A stretch of 64,000 nucleotides of DNA from Sulfobacillus thermosulfidooxidans (GTDB lineage Bacteria; Bacillota; Sulfobacillia; Sulfobacillales; Sulfobacillaceae): contig NZ_LGRO01000001.1 in NCBI RefSeq assembly GCF_001280565.1, positions 744,001-808,000 of the forward strand, given 5' to 3'. Shown piece after piece: positions 8,736 to 16,997 of the stretch. The notes under the pieces are model-generated. The model made no database searches, had not been told where the DNA came from, and saw only the letters and a list, made by a program, of their open reading frames with translations. Every line of letters begins with the position of its first letter. The stretch's first letter is position 1. Both the position numbers and the translations under genes were made by a program.

Positions 8736-9671
8736 ATGATGATGTTTAAACGGAACAAGATCACCATTATTGGAGCAGGGGCAACAGGAGCTACGACGGC
8801 TCACGTGATGGCGCTTAAAGAACTTGGAGACATTGTGTTAGTGGATGTTGCCCCAGGAATTCCTGAAGGTAAGGCGTTAGATATTTGGGAAGCGGGTCCT
8901 ATTGAACGCTTTAGTTTGAAGGTTGTGGGTACCACAGATTACGAGTTGACTCGTGACTCCGACATTATTGTGGTCACGGCAGGAATGCCACGTAAACCAG
9001 GAATGAGTCGGGACGATTTGTTAAAAGTTAACGCAGAGATTGTACATCAAGTCGTGGCACAAGCCTCACAACTTTCTCCGAATGCCATTTTGGTTATCTT
9101 GAGCAATCCGGCTGATGTTATGGCGTATGTGGCCCAAAAAGCCAGCGGGTTTCCTTATCACCGTGTGATTGGGCAGGCTGGAGTACTTGATTCTGCACGG
9201 TTTAGAGCCTTTTTAGCGGACGCACTACAGGTTTCGCCAAAAGATGTGACCGCTTTTGTGATGGGAGGCCACGGTGATGACATGGTGCCTTTGGTACGTT
9301 ATTCTTCAGTCGGCGGAATTCCCGTCGAAAAATTATTGCCGCGAGAAACCCTTGACCAAATTGTCCAACGTACCCGGACTGGCGGTGGCGAAGTTCTGAA
9401 TCTCATGAAAATATCTGCGTTTTATGCTCCCGCTTCATCCTTGGCAGAAATGGTTGAAGCGATTTTGAAAGATGAACGTCGGGTTATCCCAGTCATCAGT
9501 TATCTTGATGGCGAATATGGCGAACATGATATTTTCGTGGGAGTTCCCGCCATTGTCGGTGGCAATGGCATTGAAAAAGTATTAGAGGTGGAATTTACTG
9601 ACGAAGAACGAGCAGCGTTTGCGAAATCGGTGGCGGCCGTAAGGAAACCGTTATCGATGTTAAATTATTAA
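8736..9671 (+). CDS. mdh: Malate dehydrogenase (lactate dehydrogenase-like type)
   Basis: 311 aa. NAD-binding GAGATGATTAHV, then MPRKPGMSRDDLL with the substrate-binding Arg, the SNPAD segment and catalytic GGHGDDMVPL. The Arg in MPRKPG favours malate/oxaloacetate over lactate. Three ATG codons in a row (8736, 8739, 8742) follow AAGGGGTG at 8727-8734, so the exact start is uncertain by two residues. Sits between icd and the malic enzyme gene. Confidence 0.95.
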   Translation: MMMFKRNKITIIGAGATGATTAHVMALKELGDIVLVDVAPGIPEGKALDIWEAGPIERFSLKVVGTTDYELTRDSDIIVVTAGMPRKPGMSRDDLLKVNAEIVHQVVAQASQLSPNAILVILSNPADVMAYVAQKASGFPYHRVIGQAGVLDSARFRAFLADALQVSPKDVTAFVMGGHGDDMVPLVRYSSVGGIPVEKLLPRETLDQIVQRTRTGGGEVLNLMKISAFYAPASSLAEMVEAILKDERRVIPVISYLDGEYGEHDIFVGVPAIVGGNGIEKVLEVEFTDEERAAFAKSVAAVRKPLSMLNY

Positions 9672-9690
9672 CGGATACGAGGAGGACCCC

Positions 9691-10965
9691 ATGCATAGCC
9701 GAGATCGGGCATTACAGTATCATCAAGAACATCAGGGCAAGATTCAAGTGATGAGTAAGGTCCCAGTGAAAACCCAAGAAGATTTGTCACTGGCCTATAC
9801 CCCCGGGGTGGCAGAGCCCTGTCGAGCCATTCAGCAAAATCCGGGATTGGTGGATGTCTATACAAACCGTGCCAATATGGTCGCGATCGTCACCGATGGT
9901 ACGGCTGTGTTGGGACTCGGCGACATTGGACCCATGGCGGGTCTTCCGGTGATGGAAGGTAAATCGATTTTATTCAAAATGTTTGGCGGTGTGGATGCCG
10001 TTCCTATTTGTTTAGACACTAAAGATCCAGACAAAATTGTTGAGACCGTTCGATTATTACAACCCAGTTTTGGCGGCGTGAATTTGGAAGATGTTTCGGC
10101 GCCCAGGGCATTTGAAATTGAACAAAAACTGAAGGATGTCTTATCCATCCCAGTTTTTAACGATGATCAGCACGGGACCGCGGTCGTAGTAGGGGCCGCG
10201 GTAATCAATGCCCTGAAATATGTAGGCAAAGCTCTGAGCGACGTGCGCATTGTGTTTAATGGTGCAGGCGCGGCGGCGATTGCTACGGCCAAACATTTAC
10301 TGGCTCTGGGTGCACGCGATGTGTCATTAGTTGACCGTCAAGGCTTAATTTACGACGGCAGACCTGGAAACAGTAATCCATATAAGGAAGAGATAGCACA
10401 AATTACGAATCTCGAACGAAGAATGGGAGGGCTTGCAGAAGCTTTAGAAGAAGCAGATGTGTTTATCGGCGTCTCGGTTGCCGGAGCATTAACGTTAGAC
10501 ATGGTTCGGAAAATGAAGTCCGATGCGATTGTGTTTGCTCTGGCCAATCCCGTTCCGGAAATCTGGCCGGTTTTGGCGCTTGAGGCAGGAGCCCGGGTTG
10601 TGGGGACTGGTCGCAGCGATTTTCCCAATCAGATTAATAATGTTTTAGGTTTTCCCGGAATATTCCGTGGGGCTCTTGATGTCAGGGCACGGGATATTAA
10701 CGAAGCCATGCGCGTCGCGGCCTCGGTGGCCTTAGCCAATTTGGTCAGAGATGATGAATTACGCGATGACTACATTATTCCACAGGCGATGGACCGGCGC
10801 GTTGCTCCCGCCGTCGCCAAAGCTGTTGCGCAGGCTGCTCTAAATACAGGTGTGGCGCAATCCACAGATGTGGATCCCAATTGGGTGGAAAAACACTGTC
10901 GAGAGTTAGTGAGTCAGGTTCTAGGACAAGAGGACAAAATCCTGGAAGGAGACGAACAACGATGA
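9691..10965 (+). CDS. NAD(P)-dependent malic enzyme (oxaloacetate-decarboxylating)
   Basis: 424 aa short-type malic enzyme, converting malate to pyruvate and CO2. Signature stretches are SLAYTPGVAEPC, VTDGTAVLGLGDIG, the metal-binding NDDQHGTA and a Rossmann GAGAAAIATA. RBS GAGGAGG precedes the ATG. The stop overlaps the sucC start by 4 nt (ATGA), suggesting coupled translation. With mdh upstream, malate can go to oxaloacetate or pyruvate from the same operon. Confidence 0.94.
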   Translation: MHSRDRALQYHQEHQGKIQVMSKVPVKTQEDLSLAYTPGVAEPCRAIQQNPGLVDVYTNRANMVAIVTDGTAVLGLGDIGPMAGLPVMEGKSILFKMFGGVDAVPICLDTKDPDKIVETVRLLQPSFGGVNLEDVSAPRAFEIEQKLKDVLSIPVFNDDQHGTAVVVGAAVINALKYVGKALSDVRIVFNGAGAAAIATAKHLLALGARDVSLVDRQGLIYDGRPGNSNPYKEEIAQITNLERRMGGLAEALEEADVFIGVSVAGALTLDMVRKMKSDAIVFALANPVPEIWPVLALEAGARVVGTGRSDFPNQINNVLGFPGIFRGALDVRARDINEAMRVAASVALANLVRDDELRDDYIIPQAMDRRVAPAVAKAVAQAALNTGVAQSTDVDPNWVEKHCRELVSQVLGQEDKILEGDEQR

Positions 10966-12074
10966 AGCAATACGAATATATGGCCAAGGGGATTTTAGCT
11001 GAGCACGGCATTCCCATTGCGCCCGGGCGATTGGTCGATTCGCCCGAAGGCGCGGCCAGTGCGGTTAGGGACTTGGGCCCGGTAGCACTCAAGGCTCAAG
11101 TCTTGGTGGGAGGACGCGGCAAAGCCGGAGGAATTCGGTTTGCCGAAACTCCGGAACAAGGCGCTGAAATCGCCAAGAATATGCTTGGTATGGAATTAAA
11201 AGGGTATCGCGTAGAAAAATTGTATGCCGAACAAAAGTTGCCGATTGAAAAAGAATTATATATCTCCGTTACCACAGACCGTAATGCTAAATGTCCCCTG
11301 GTCATGGCCTCAGCGGCGGGGGGTGTAGAAATCGAAGAGGTTGCGGATGCCCAAATCGTCAAGCGATACGTGGACCCGGCCGTCGGAGTGCTTCCCTATT
11401 TTGGGCGGGAAATGGCTGAAGCTTTAGGATTGAAAGACACGTTGTTTAAGGAATTTGCGGATTTGGTTGTAAAATTATACCAAATTTACCGGGAAAAAGA
11501 TGCTGAACTGGTCGAAATCAATCCTTTAGCTGTGGTCCAGGGACACCTAATTGCCGCCGATGCCCGGTTAAATATTGATGATAGTGCTCTGTATCGCCAT
11601 CCTGACGTGATACGTGTCGATGAAGGGTCGTCTCTCGAAAAACAAGTACATGAAATCGGACTGGCATACGTCGAACTGGATGGAGATATTGCAGTTATGG
11701 CTAATGGTGCCGGGATGGCTATGGCGACATTGGACGCCATTCAATATTTTGGCGGCCGGCCGGCTAATTTTCTCGATGCGGGAGGCGGGGCTTCGGTAGA
11801 GCCCACAGCGCAAGCCCTTGGTGTTTTGGTATCTATGAAGCCCAAAGCCATTTTGGTCAACATATTTGGTGGAATTACCCGCTGTGATGATGTGGCTAAG
11901 GCAATTTTACAAGTGAAAAGTACGGTGGGAATTCCTGTGCCGTTGGTCGTAAGGTTAGTGGGAACCAACGAAAGAGAAGGTGTGGCTTTGCTAAATGAAG
12001 CAGGGATTCAGGCCTATTCTGACATGGCAGATGCCGCGGAGCAAGCCGTTCGTCTGGCAAAGGAGGCCGTTTAA
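10962..12074 (+). CDS. sucC: Succinate-CoA ligase (ADP-forming) subunit beta
   Basis: 370 aa from ATG 10962. The frame is open upstream, but GGAAGGAGA at 10944-10952 and the family start MKQYEYMAKGILAEHGIP fix this codon. ATP-grasp domain in the first 230 residues (KAQVLVGGRGKAGGIR, ELVEINPLAV), then the CoA-ligase domain with NIFGGITRCDDVA. Works with SucD, encoded directly after with no gap, to make ATP (or GTP) from succinyl-CoA. Confidence 0.96.
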   Translation: MKQYEYMAKGILAEHGIPIAPGRLVDSPEGAASAVRDLGPVALKAQVLVGGRGKAGGIRFAETPEQGAEIAKNMLGMELKGYRVEKLYAEQKLPIEKELYISVTTDRNAKCPLVMASAAGGVEIEEVADAQIVKRYVDPAVGVLPYFGREMAEALGLKDTLFKEFADLVVKLYQIYREKDAELVEINPLAVVQGHLIAADARLNIDDSALYRHPDVIRVDEGSSLEKQVHEIGLAYVELDGDIAVMANGAGMAMATLDAIQYFGGRPANFLDAGGGASVEPTAQALGVLVSMKPKAILVNIFGGITRCDDVAKAILQVKSTVGIPVPLVVRLVGTNEREGVALLNEAGIQAYSDMADAAEQAVRLAKEAV

Positions 12075-12944
12075 ATGGCTATTTTATTAACCCATCATGA
12101 CCGGGTGATTGTGCAAGGTATTACGGGTAATCAAGGACGGTTTCACACCCGGCAAATGTTGGCGTATGGAACTCCTGTCGTCGGCGGTGTCTCACCAACA
12201 AAAGGGGGACAAGATGTCGAAGGAGTACCGGTATATGATACCGTAAGAGACGCGGTCGAAAAAACCGGGGCAACAGCTTCGATTGTTTTTGTTCCGGCAC
12301 CGTTTGCCAAGGATGCGGCTTTTGAAGCTATGGAAAATGGGATCCGCTTAATTGTCATGATACCTGAACACATTCCGGTCCAAGATTCTATTGATATTGT
12401 CAACCGGGCTAAAACAGTGGGGACGACCATTATTGGCCCGAATACCTTTGGCATTATTTCGCCTAGTGAACATACTAAAATGGGTATTATGCCTAATCAC
12501 ATTTATAAGCCAGGGCCTGTTGGCGTTGTTGCCCGGTCTGGAACGTTAAGTTATGAAATCGCTTTCAGTTTGTCTCAACATAATCTTGGGCAAACCACGG
12601 TGGTCGGAATGGGTGGAGATCCTGTTGTCGGACAAACGTTTATTACCGTGTTGGAACAATTTCGGCAGGATCCAGATACCCGGTGCGTAGTGATGGTGGG
12701 AGAAATTGGGGGAAGTGCAGAAGAAGAAGCTGCGGAATATTTGACGACATTGGGGAAGCCCGTCGTGGTGTATTTGGCAGGCCGAGCAGCACCGGCCGGC
12801 AAACGAATGGGACATGCGGGTGCGATTATTGAACGCGGCAAAGGCACTCTAGCCAGTAAGGAAAAGGCTTTGAAAGCCCACGGAGCTGAAGTGGTTACGA
12901 TGCCATGGCAGGTGGCAGAAGCTGTTCATTCTGTCTTAGGATGA
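12075..12944 (+). CDS. sucD: Succinate-CoA ligase subunit alpha
   Basis: 289 aa. N-terminal CoA-binding Rossmann fold (VQGITGNQGRFHT), then SGTLSYEI and GMGGDPVVG. The phospho-histidine is in GHAGAI near residue 245. ATG follows the sucC stop immediately, and its ribosome site AAAGGAGG lies within the end of sucC. Last gene of icd-mdh-malic enzyme-sucCD. It converges on the minus-strand XRE regulator with a 36-nt gap. Confidence 0.97.
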   Translation: MAILLTHHDRVIVQGITGNQGRFHTRQMLAYGTPVVGGVSPTKGGQDVEGVPVYDTVRDAVEKTGATASIVFVPAPFAKDAAFEAMENGIRLIVMIPEHIPVQDSIDIVNRAKTVGTTIIGPNTFGIISPSEHTKMGIMPNHIYKPGPVGVVARSGTLSYEIAFSLSQHNLGQTTVVGMGGDPVVGQTFITVLEQFRQDPDTRCVVMVGEIGGSAEEEAAEYLTTLGKPVVVYLAGRAAPAGKRMGHAGAIIERGKGTLASKEKALKAHGAEVVTMPWQVAEAVHSVLG

Positions 12945-12980
12945 TTGAACCGTTTTCTGAGGATTACAGGGGATTTTCTT

Positions 12981-13343
12981 TTATGACGAGTGGCTCTGTT
13001 TACGACGGGCCACTTTATTTTGAATCAGTGCCCAGACATCGGTCCAATCTTCATCAGATAACGTGGAAACTGCCTCTTGCCATTGCTGATGATTAATGCC
13101 ACCATAAATAACCGGTTCTTCATGTAAAGCCGTATTGAGATATCCGGCTCGTTCCATAAGTTGTTCATAGGGAATATCGAGTGCTTGCGCCAAACGCCGC
13201 AAAACAGCGGGACTAGGTGGATTGCGCAGTCCTCGCTCAATACGAGACAAGTAGGATGAACTAGTTGCTGTCCGTTCGGCTAAAGCGACTAAAGACAAAT
13301 GTTTCGCCTGCCGCTGTTCACGGAGAAATTTACCGAATTGCAA
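12981..13343 (-). CDS. XRE-family transcriptional regulator
   Basis: 120 aa from TTG at 13341-13343, chosen because AGGAGG lies 9 nt upstream and the helix-turn-helix begins at once (FGKFLREQRQAKHLS). An open frame extends 23 codons further, into the repeats of the intergenic operator, and is rejected. HTH residues about 3-60 with SSSYLSRIERG as recognition helix. The C-terminal part (HQQWQEAVSTLSDEDWTDVW) is unassigned. Divergent from the small XRE gene at 13501. Confidence 0.85.
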   Translation of the reverse strand: MQFGKFLREQRQAKHLSLVALAERTATSSSYLSRIERGLRNPPSPAVLRRLAQALDIPYEQLMERAGYLNTALHEEPVIYGGINHQQWQEAVSTLSDEDWTDVWALIQNKVARRKQSHSS

Positions 13344-13394
13344 TGCTGTCCGCCTCCTATGTGATGTGCCTCCTTGTCTAATCCTATCGAATCT

Positions 13395-13488
13395 GTTGCC
13401 TATAGGCAACATTCATGGCCGGAAACGGCAACCGGTATACAAATTGCCAAAATGATAAAATTACGCTATGATTTTGCCAAAAAGATAA
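13395..13488. promoter_or_regulatory. Repeat-rich operator between two divergent XRE regulators
   Basis: The pentamer TTGCC or its complement occurs five times: 13396, 13405, 13427, 13444 and 13474. The first two form the perfect 16-bp palindrome GTTGCCTATAGGCAAC (13395-13410). The last two head a direct repeat, TTGCCAAAATGATAA (13444-13458) and TTGCCAAAAAGATAA (13474-13488), one mismatch apart and spaced exactly 30 bp. The regular helical spacing suggests cooperative binding by one or both flanking regulators. Confidence 0.6.
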
Positions 13489-13500
13489 TGAGGGATTTTT

Positions 13501-13710
13501 TTGGCCACTCTGGTAGTTAACGTTGCAGCGTTGCGGCGTTTTATGGAACAACGCGGTTGGTCTGAACGAGATTTGGCAGAGCACATGGATCTTGCCTATT
13601 CATACGTCAACCGGGTTTTGGGCGGTAAGAGAAGACCGGGGGCAAAATTTATTGCAGGAACATTATTGTTGGGTTTAAGCATGGAAGAAGTTTTTACCAT
13701 AGAAAAATAG
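13501..13710 (+). CDS. Small XRE-type helix-turn-helix protein
   Basis: 69 aa, little more than one HTH: RRFMEQRGWSERDLAEHM, then AYSYVNRVLGGKRRPG as recognition helix, then MEEVFTIE. TTG start at 13501 with GAGGGA at 13490-13495. Size and style match phage-like or plasmid-like Cro/CI repressors. It probably binds the repeats directly upstream and controls itself and the divergent regulator. No toxin partner is next to it. Confidence 0.75.
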   Translation: MATLVVNVAALRRFMEQRGWSERDLAEHMDLAYSYVNRVLGGKRRPGAKFIAGTLLLGLSMEEVFTIEK

Positions 13711-13906
13711 GCCATCAACATGCAACTTAACAGAAGTGATGAAAAGTTAAATTCTAACCCTCTAGCGAGTGCCGATAAATTAAACTTTTATAAAAAATCT
13801 AGATCAAGGAGAGATCTTTTTTACATTCCCATGTTATTATAGGCGTAGAGTGATCGACACATAACGAGGACGTGAACCGGTCACCCTAGATAAGAGGTGG
13901 CTTATT
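13711..13906 (+). other. Intergenic leader before hemA
   Basis: 196 nt, AT-rich. A weak hairpin AGATC (13801-13805) / GATCT (13813-13817) runs into TTTTTT (13817-13822) and may end transcription from the small XRE gene. I could not place a well-spaced promoter for hemA in the rest. AAGAGGTGG at 13892-13900 is the hemA ribosome site. Confidence 0.35.
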
Positions 13907-15217
13907 GTGCTGATTCAGGTTGTCGGAATAAATCATAAAACGGCGCCATTAAAAATTCGAGCGCAAGTAGGATTGACGCCCGATCAAATCGTTGAAGCAT
14001 ACCACCGAGTGCATGAATTGGTGGGACAACAGGGCATTGTAATTCTGTCTACGTGTAACCGCACGGAAATATATGTTGCAGGTAACGTGTCTTACTCGGC
14101 TATTGTTGACTGGTGGGGGCATATCGCTGGGGTTGAACGTAGAGAGTTTTCTGATGCGCTGTTTTGGTATGCAGACACCAAAGTATTCGATCATTTATTT
14201 CGAGTTGCAGCCGGCTTAGATTCGATGGTGCTTGGCGAAACGCAAATCCTCGGTCAAGTCAAAGAGGCCTATGAACTATCTCAGAAATATGGGGCAACTG
14301 GTTTCCTGCACCGTTTATTCCGTGCTGCACTAACCGTAGGGAAAAGAGCCCATGCGGAAACCGCTATCAGTCACAATGCGCTATCCATGGGGCATGCTGT
14401 TGTTGAATTAGGCCGTAAAGTGTTTGGGGATCTGTCGAGAACGCACGCGGTGGTAATTGGTGCCGGGGAAATGGGAACACTTGTCGCACGTCATTTGTCT
14501 TCCGCCCAAGTGGGCAATTTAACCATTGTCAACCGGACACCCGAGCGAGGTCAATTGTTGGCAGAGGAAATTCACGGATCTTATGTGCCGTTAAACCAAT
14601 TAATGAGGGTGTTGCCTACTGCTGACATTATCGTCTCGTCTACGCATGCTTCGAACTTTTTGGTTACAAAACAGATGATGAAAGAGGCGATTAAAGGTAA
14701 AGGTGAACGTTTACGGTTTTTATTTGATTTGTCGGTGCCACGGAACTTAGATCCAGATATTGTTCGTCTTGGGAGTGGAATCTTTTTGTACGATATCGAT
14801 GACGTGAATGCCGTCGTTGAGGCCAATTTGCATCAACGGCAAAAAGAGGCTGTGAAAGTCGAAAAAATTATTCAAGAAGAAATCGAGACACTGTCGAGCG
14901 ACATTGCTGCGTCCGAAGTGGGACCGGTTATCCGGCAACTTCGCGAGAAAGCTGAATCCATTCGCATTAACGAGTTGAATAAGGCATTAAACAGGTTATC
15001 GCATTTGTCGGATGCAGATAAACAAGTCGTTGCCGAAACTACTCGATTAATTTTAAATAAGTTTCTTAATGATGCCATGGTCGGAATGCGCGCCTGGGCA
15101 ACAGATAAAGACAAAGAAGAATATATTGAAGCTGTGCGCGAACTGTTTCATCTTGATGGCACCACCGAAAACACCAGAACGCCCAAAACAGAACACGTAT
15201 TGCAACCTGAGCGGTGA
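13907..15217 (+). CDS. hemA: Glutamyl-tRNA reductase
   Basis: 436 aa. First committed step of C5-pathway haem synthesis: reduces glutamyl-tRNA(Glu) to glutamate-1-semialdehyde with NADPH. N-terminal GINHKTAPL; active-site Cys50 in LSTCNRTEIY; GLDSMVLGETQILGQVK; Rossmann GAGEMGTLVARHL; a C-terminal helical dimerisation domain. GTG start after AAGAGGTGG with 6 nt spacing. Heads hemA-hemX-hemC-hemD-hemB; hemL is not in the window. Confidence 0.97.
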   Translation: MLIQVVGINHKTAPLKIRAQVGLTPDQIVEAYHRVHELVGQQGIVILSTCNRTEIYVAGNVSYSAIVDWWGHIAGVERREFSDALFWYADTKVFDHLFRVAAGLDSMVLGETQILGQVKEAYELSQKYGATGFLHRLFRAALTVGKRAHAETAISHNALSMGHAVVELGRKVFGDLSRTHAVVIGAGEMGTLVARHLSSAQVGNLTIVNRTPERGQLLAEEIHGSYVPLNQLMRVLPTADIIVSSTHASNFLVTKQMMKEAIKGKGERLRFLFDLSVPRNLDPDIVRLGSGIFLYDIDDVNAVVEANLHQRQKEAVKVEKIIQEEIETLSSDIAASEVGPVIRQLREKAESIRINELNKALNRLSHLSDADKQVVAETTRLILNKFLNDAMVGMRAWATDKDKEEYIEAVRELFHLDGTTENTRTPKTEHVLQPER

Positions 15218-15231
15218 ACTGAGGCGATGGT

Positions 15232-16038
15232 GTGGGAGCCGTATTCATTGCGTTAGTTTTCTTGGGATATTTGTCATCTTCCGTGTTTTACGTGGCCACG
15301 TTATATAACGATACGTGGCGCAAGTGGGGATTTGCGGGTACCTTGATCGGGTTGGGCGCTCAAACCAGTTGGTTGATACAAGAGGCGATTGGTCTAGGAA
15401 CGTGGCCTGATGAGACCTTGTATGACTGGATAGCGACCTTTACATGGGTATCTGTCATTATTTTTGCGTTGTTTCAATTATTTCGTCCTACGTTACCGCT
15501 TGGTGGATTTTTAATGCCCGTTATCACACTAATGTGGCTTGGCAGTCAGGCGCTGTCGCGTCGAGTTATTGTGCCGCCACATCTCGATAGCACATTGTTA
15601 GCGGTCCATATAACGACGGCTATTTTTGCTTATGTTGCTTTTTTGTTGGCAGCAGTCTTTAGTATTATGTATACAGAAAAAGAGCGAGAGTTGAAGCGGA
15701 AGAAAGTTAGACTCTTTTATTATCAGCTACCTTCGCTGGATGTGATGGATGTCATCAGTGGCCGTTTAATTTTTGCTGGTCTCATTTTTTTCACTATGAC
15801 ATTGATTGCAGGTACGTTATGGGCAAAACAGGTGTTTCATTTCTATTGGTCTTGGTCAGCCAAAGAAGTTTGGAGCATTATTACATGGCTTGTGTATCTT
15901 GGCTACGCCGTCTTGCGAATAAAGGGCTCAAGAGGCCATAAAGCGGCGATTTATTCGATGTCAGCGTTTTTATTTGTGTTCGTAAATTTGTTTGTGGTGG
16001 GAGTCTTCTTTCACGGCTTCCATTTTTATGATATTTGA
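15232..16038 (+). CDS. HemX/CcsA-type cytochrome c assembly membrane protein
   Basis: 268 aa with about eight membrane helices. Near the C-terminus is the Trp-rich signature WSWSAKEVWS, which recalls the haem-handling WWD-type motif of cytochrome c assembly proteins. A His lies in TTAIFAYVA context and another near FFHGFHFYD. In Bacillus the equivalent HemX follows hemA and lowers HemA levels. The position directly after hemA supports HemX. GTG start at 15232. Confidence 0.85.
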   Translation: MGAVFIALVFLGYLSSSVFYVATLYNDTWRKWGFAGTLIGLGAQTSWLIQEAIGLGTWPDETLYDWIATFTWVSVIIFALFQLFRPTLPLGGFLMPVITLMWLGSQALSRRVIVPPHLDSTLLAVHITTAIFAYVAFLLAAVFSIMYTEKERELKRKKVRLFYYQLPSLDVMDVISGRLIFAGLIFFTMTLIAGTLWAKQVFHFYWSWSAKEVWSIITWLVYLGYAVLRIKGSRGHKAAIYSMSAFLFVFVNLFVVGVFFHGFHFYDI

Positions 16039-16084
16039 CAGAAGCGTAATATATTAAGAACTGGTACAGGAAAGAAGGCAAAAA

Positions 16085-16981
16085 GTGTTAAAAATTGGAA
16101 CACGGTCTAGCCAGCTTGCACAAGCTCAAGCTAAAGCGGTGAGTGATCTTTTAACAAACGCCGGAATTGACAATGAACTGGTATTGTTTGAAACAAAAGG
16201 AGATAAAATTCTCGATCGTGCTTTGGATGCCATTGGTGACAAAGGCTTATTTACTACGGAACTGGAAAGAGCCCTCCTAGATGGTTTGATTGATGTCGCT
16301 GTTCACTCTCTCAAAGATTTGCCCACAACTCTATCTTCCCACCTCATGATTGGAGCTTATGTGCTGCCTGAAGATCCCCGGGATGTTCTCATTGCTAAGC
16401 CTGGGGTTTCTTGGGATTCTTTGCCGCAGGGAGCCCGGATCGGCACGTCGAGTCTTCGCCGGAGCGCCTTTCTGAAGGCACTTCGCCCCGATTTGGAAGT
16501 TGTTCCTGTCCGGGGAAATTTGCAAACTCGACTCCGAAAGTGGAAGGAACAGGGATGGGATGGATTAGTTCTCGCAGCCGCTGGTGTTCACCGCTTGCAC
16601 TGGCAGGAATTAATCTCCAGTTATCTCGACCCATGGATTTGTGTGCCTAGTCCCGGCCAAGGGGTATTGGCGGTTCAAGTACGTGATGACAACAGGGACC
16701 TCCGTGCGATTTTGGCCCGGTTTAATGATTCTCAGGCGGAAATTACATCAAAGGCCACTCGTTCAGTGTTAGCGGAATTGGGGGGAGGTTGCCAGGTCCC
16801 TTTTGGCGCATATGCGGCGTGGACCGATGATAAGACCATTACCATTCGTGGAAAAGTTGCAGATTTAACGGGCCGACGGGTTATTGTGCAGGATGTGGCT
16901 GGCTTAGGAATTCATGCGGAAGAACTGGGAAAGCGATTGGCTCAAGAACTGATTAGTGCGGGAGCATTACAGCTTTTGTGA
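16085..16981 (+). CDS. hemC: Porphobilinogen deaminase (hydroxymethylbilane synthase)
   Basis: 298 aa. Joins four porphobilinogens into hydroxymethylbilane. TRSSQLAQAQA at the N-terminus, HSLKDLPT, GTSSLRRSAFL and VRGNLQTRL are diagnostic. The dipyrromethane cofactor Cys is in LGGGCQVPFGA near residue 239. GTG start after AAGAAGG. The next gene starts 17 nt after the stop. Confidence 0.97.
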   Translation: MLKIGTRSSQLAQAQAKAVSDLLTNAGIDNELVLFETKGDKILDRALDAIGDKGLFTTELERALLDGLIDVAVHSLKDLPTTLSSHLMIGAYVLPEDPRDVLIAKPGVSWDSLPQGARIGTSSLRRSAFLKALRPDLEVVPVRGNLQTRLRKWKEQGWDGLVLAAAGVHRLHWQELISSYLDPWICVPSPGQGVLAVQVRDDNRDLRAILARFNDSQAEITSKATRSVLAELGGGCQVPFGAYAAWTDDKTITIRGKVADLTGRRVIVQDVAGLGIHAEELGKRLAQELISAGALQLL

Positions 16982-16997
16982 GGTGAAAAATTGCGTC

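Noticed and set aside
10881..10961. Longer N-terminus for sucC overlapping the malic enzyme gene
   Set aside because: The ribosome site and conserved MKQYEYMAKGIL place the start at 10962.
13344..13412. 23-codon N-terminal extension of the minus-strand XRE regulator
   Set aside because: It would run into the TTGCC palindrome, and AGGAGG is correctly spaced to TTG 13343.
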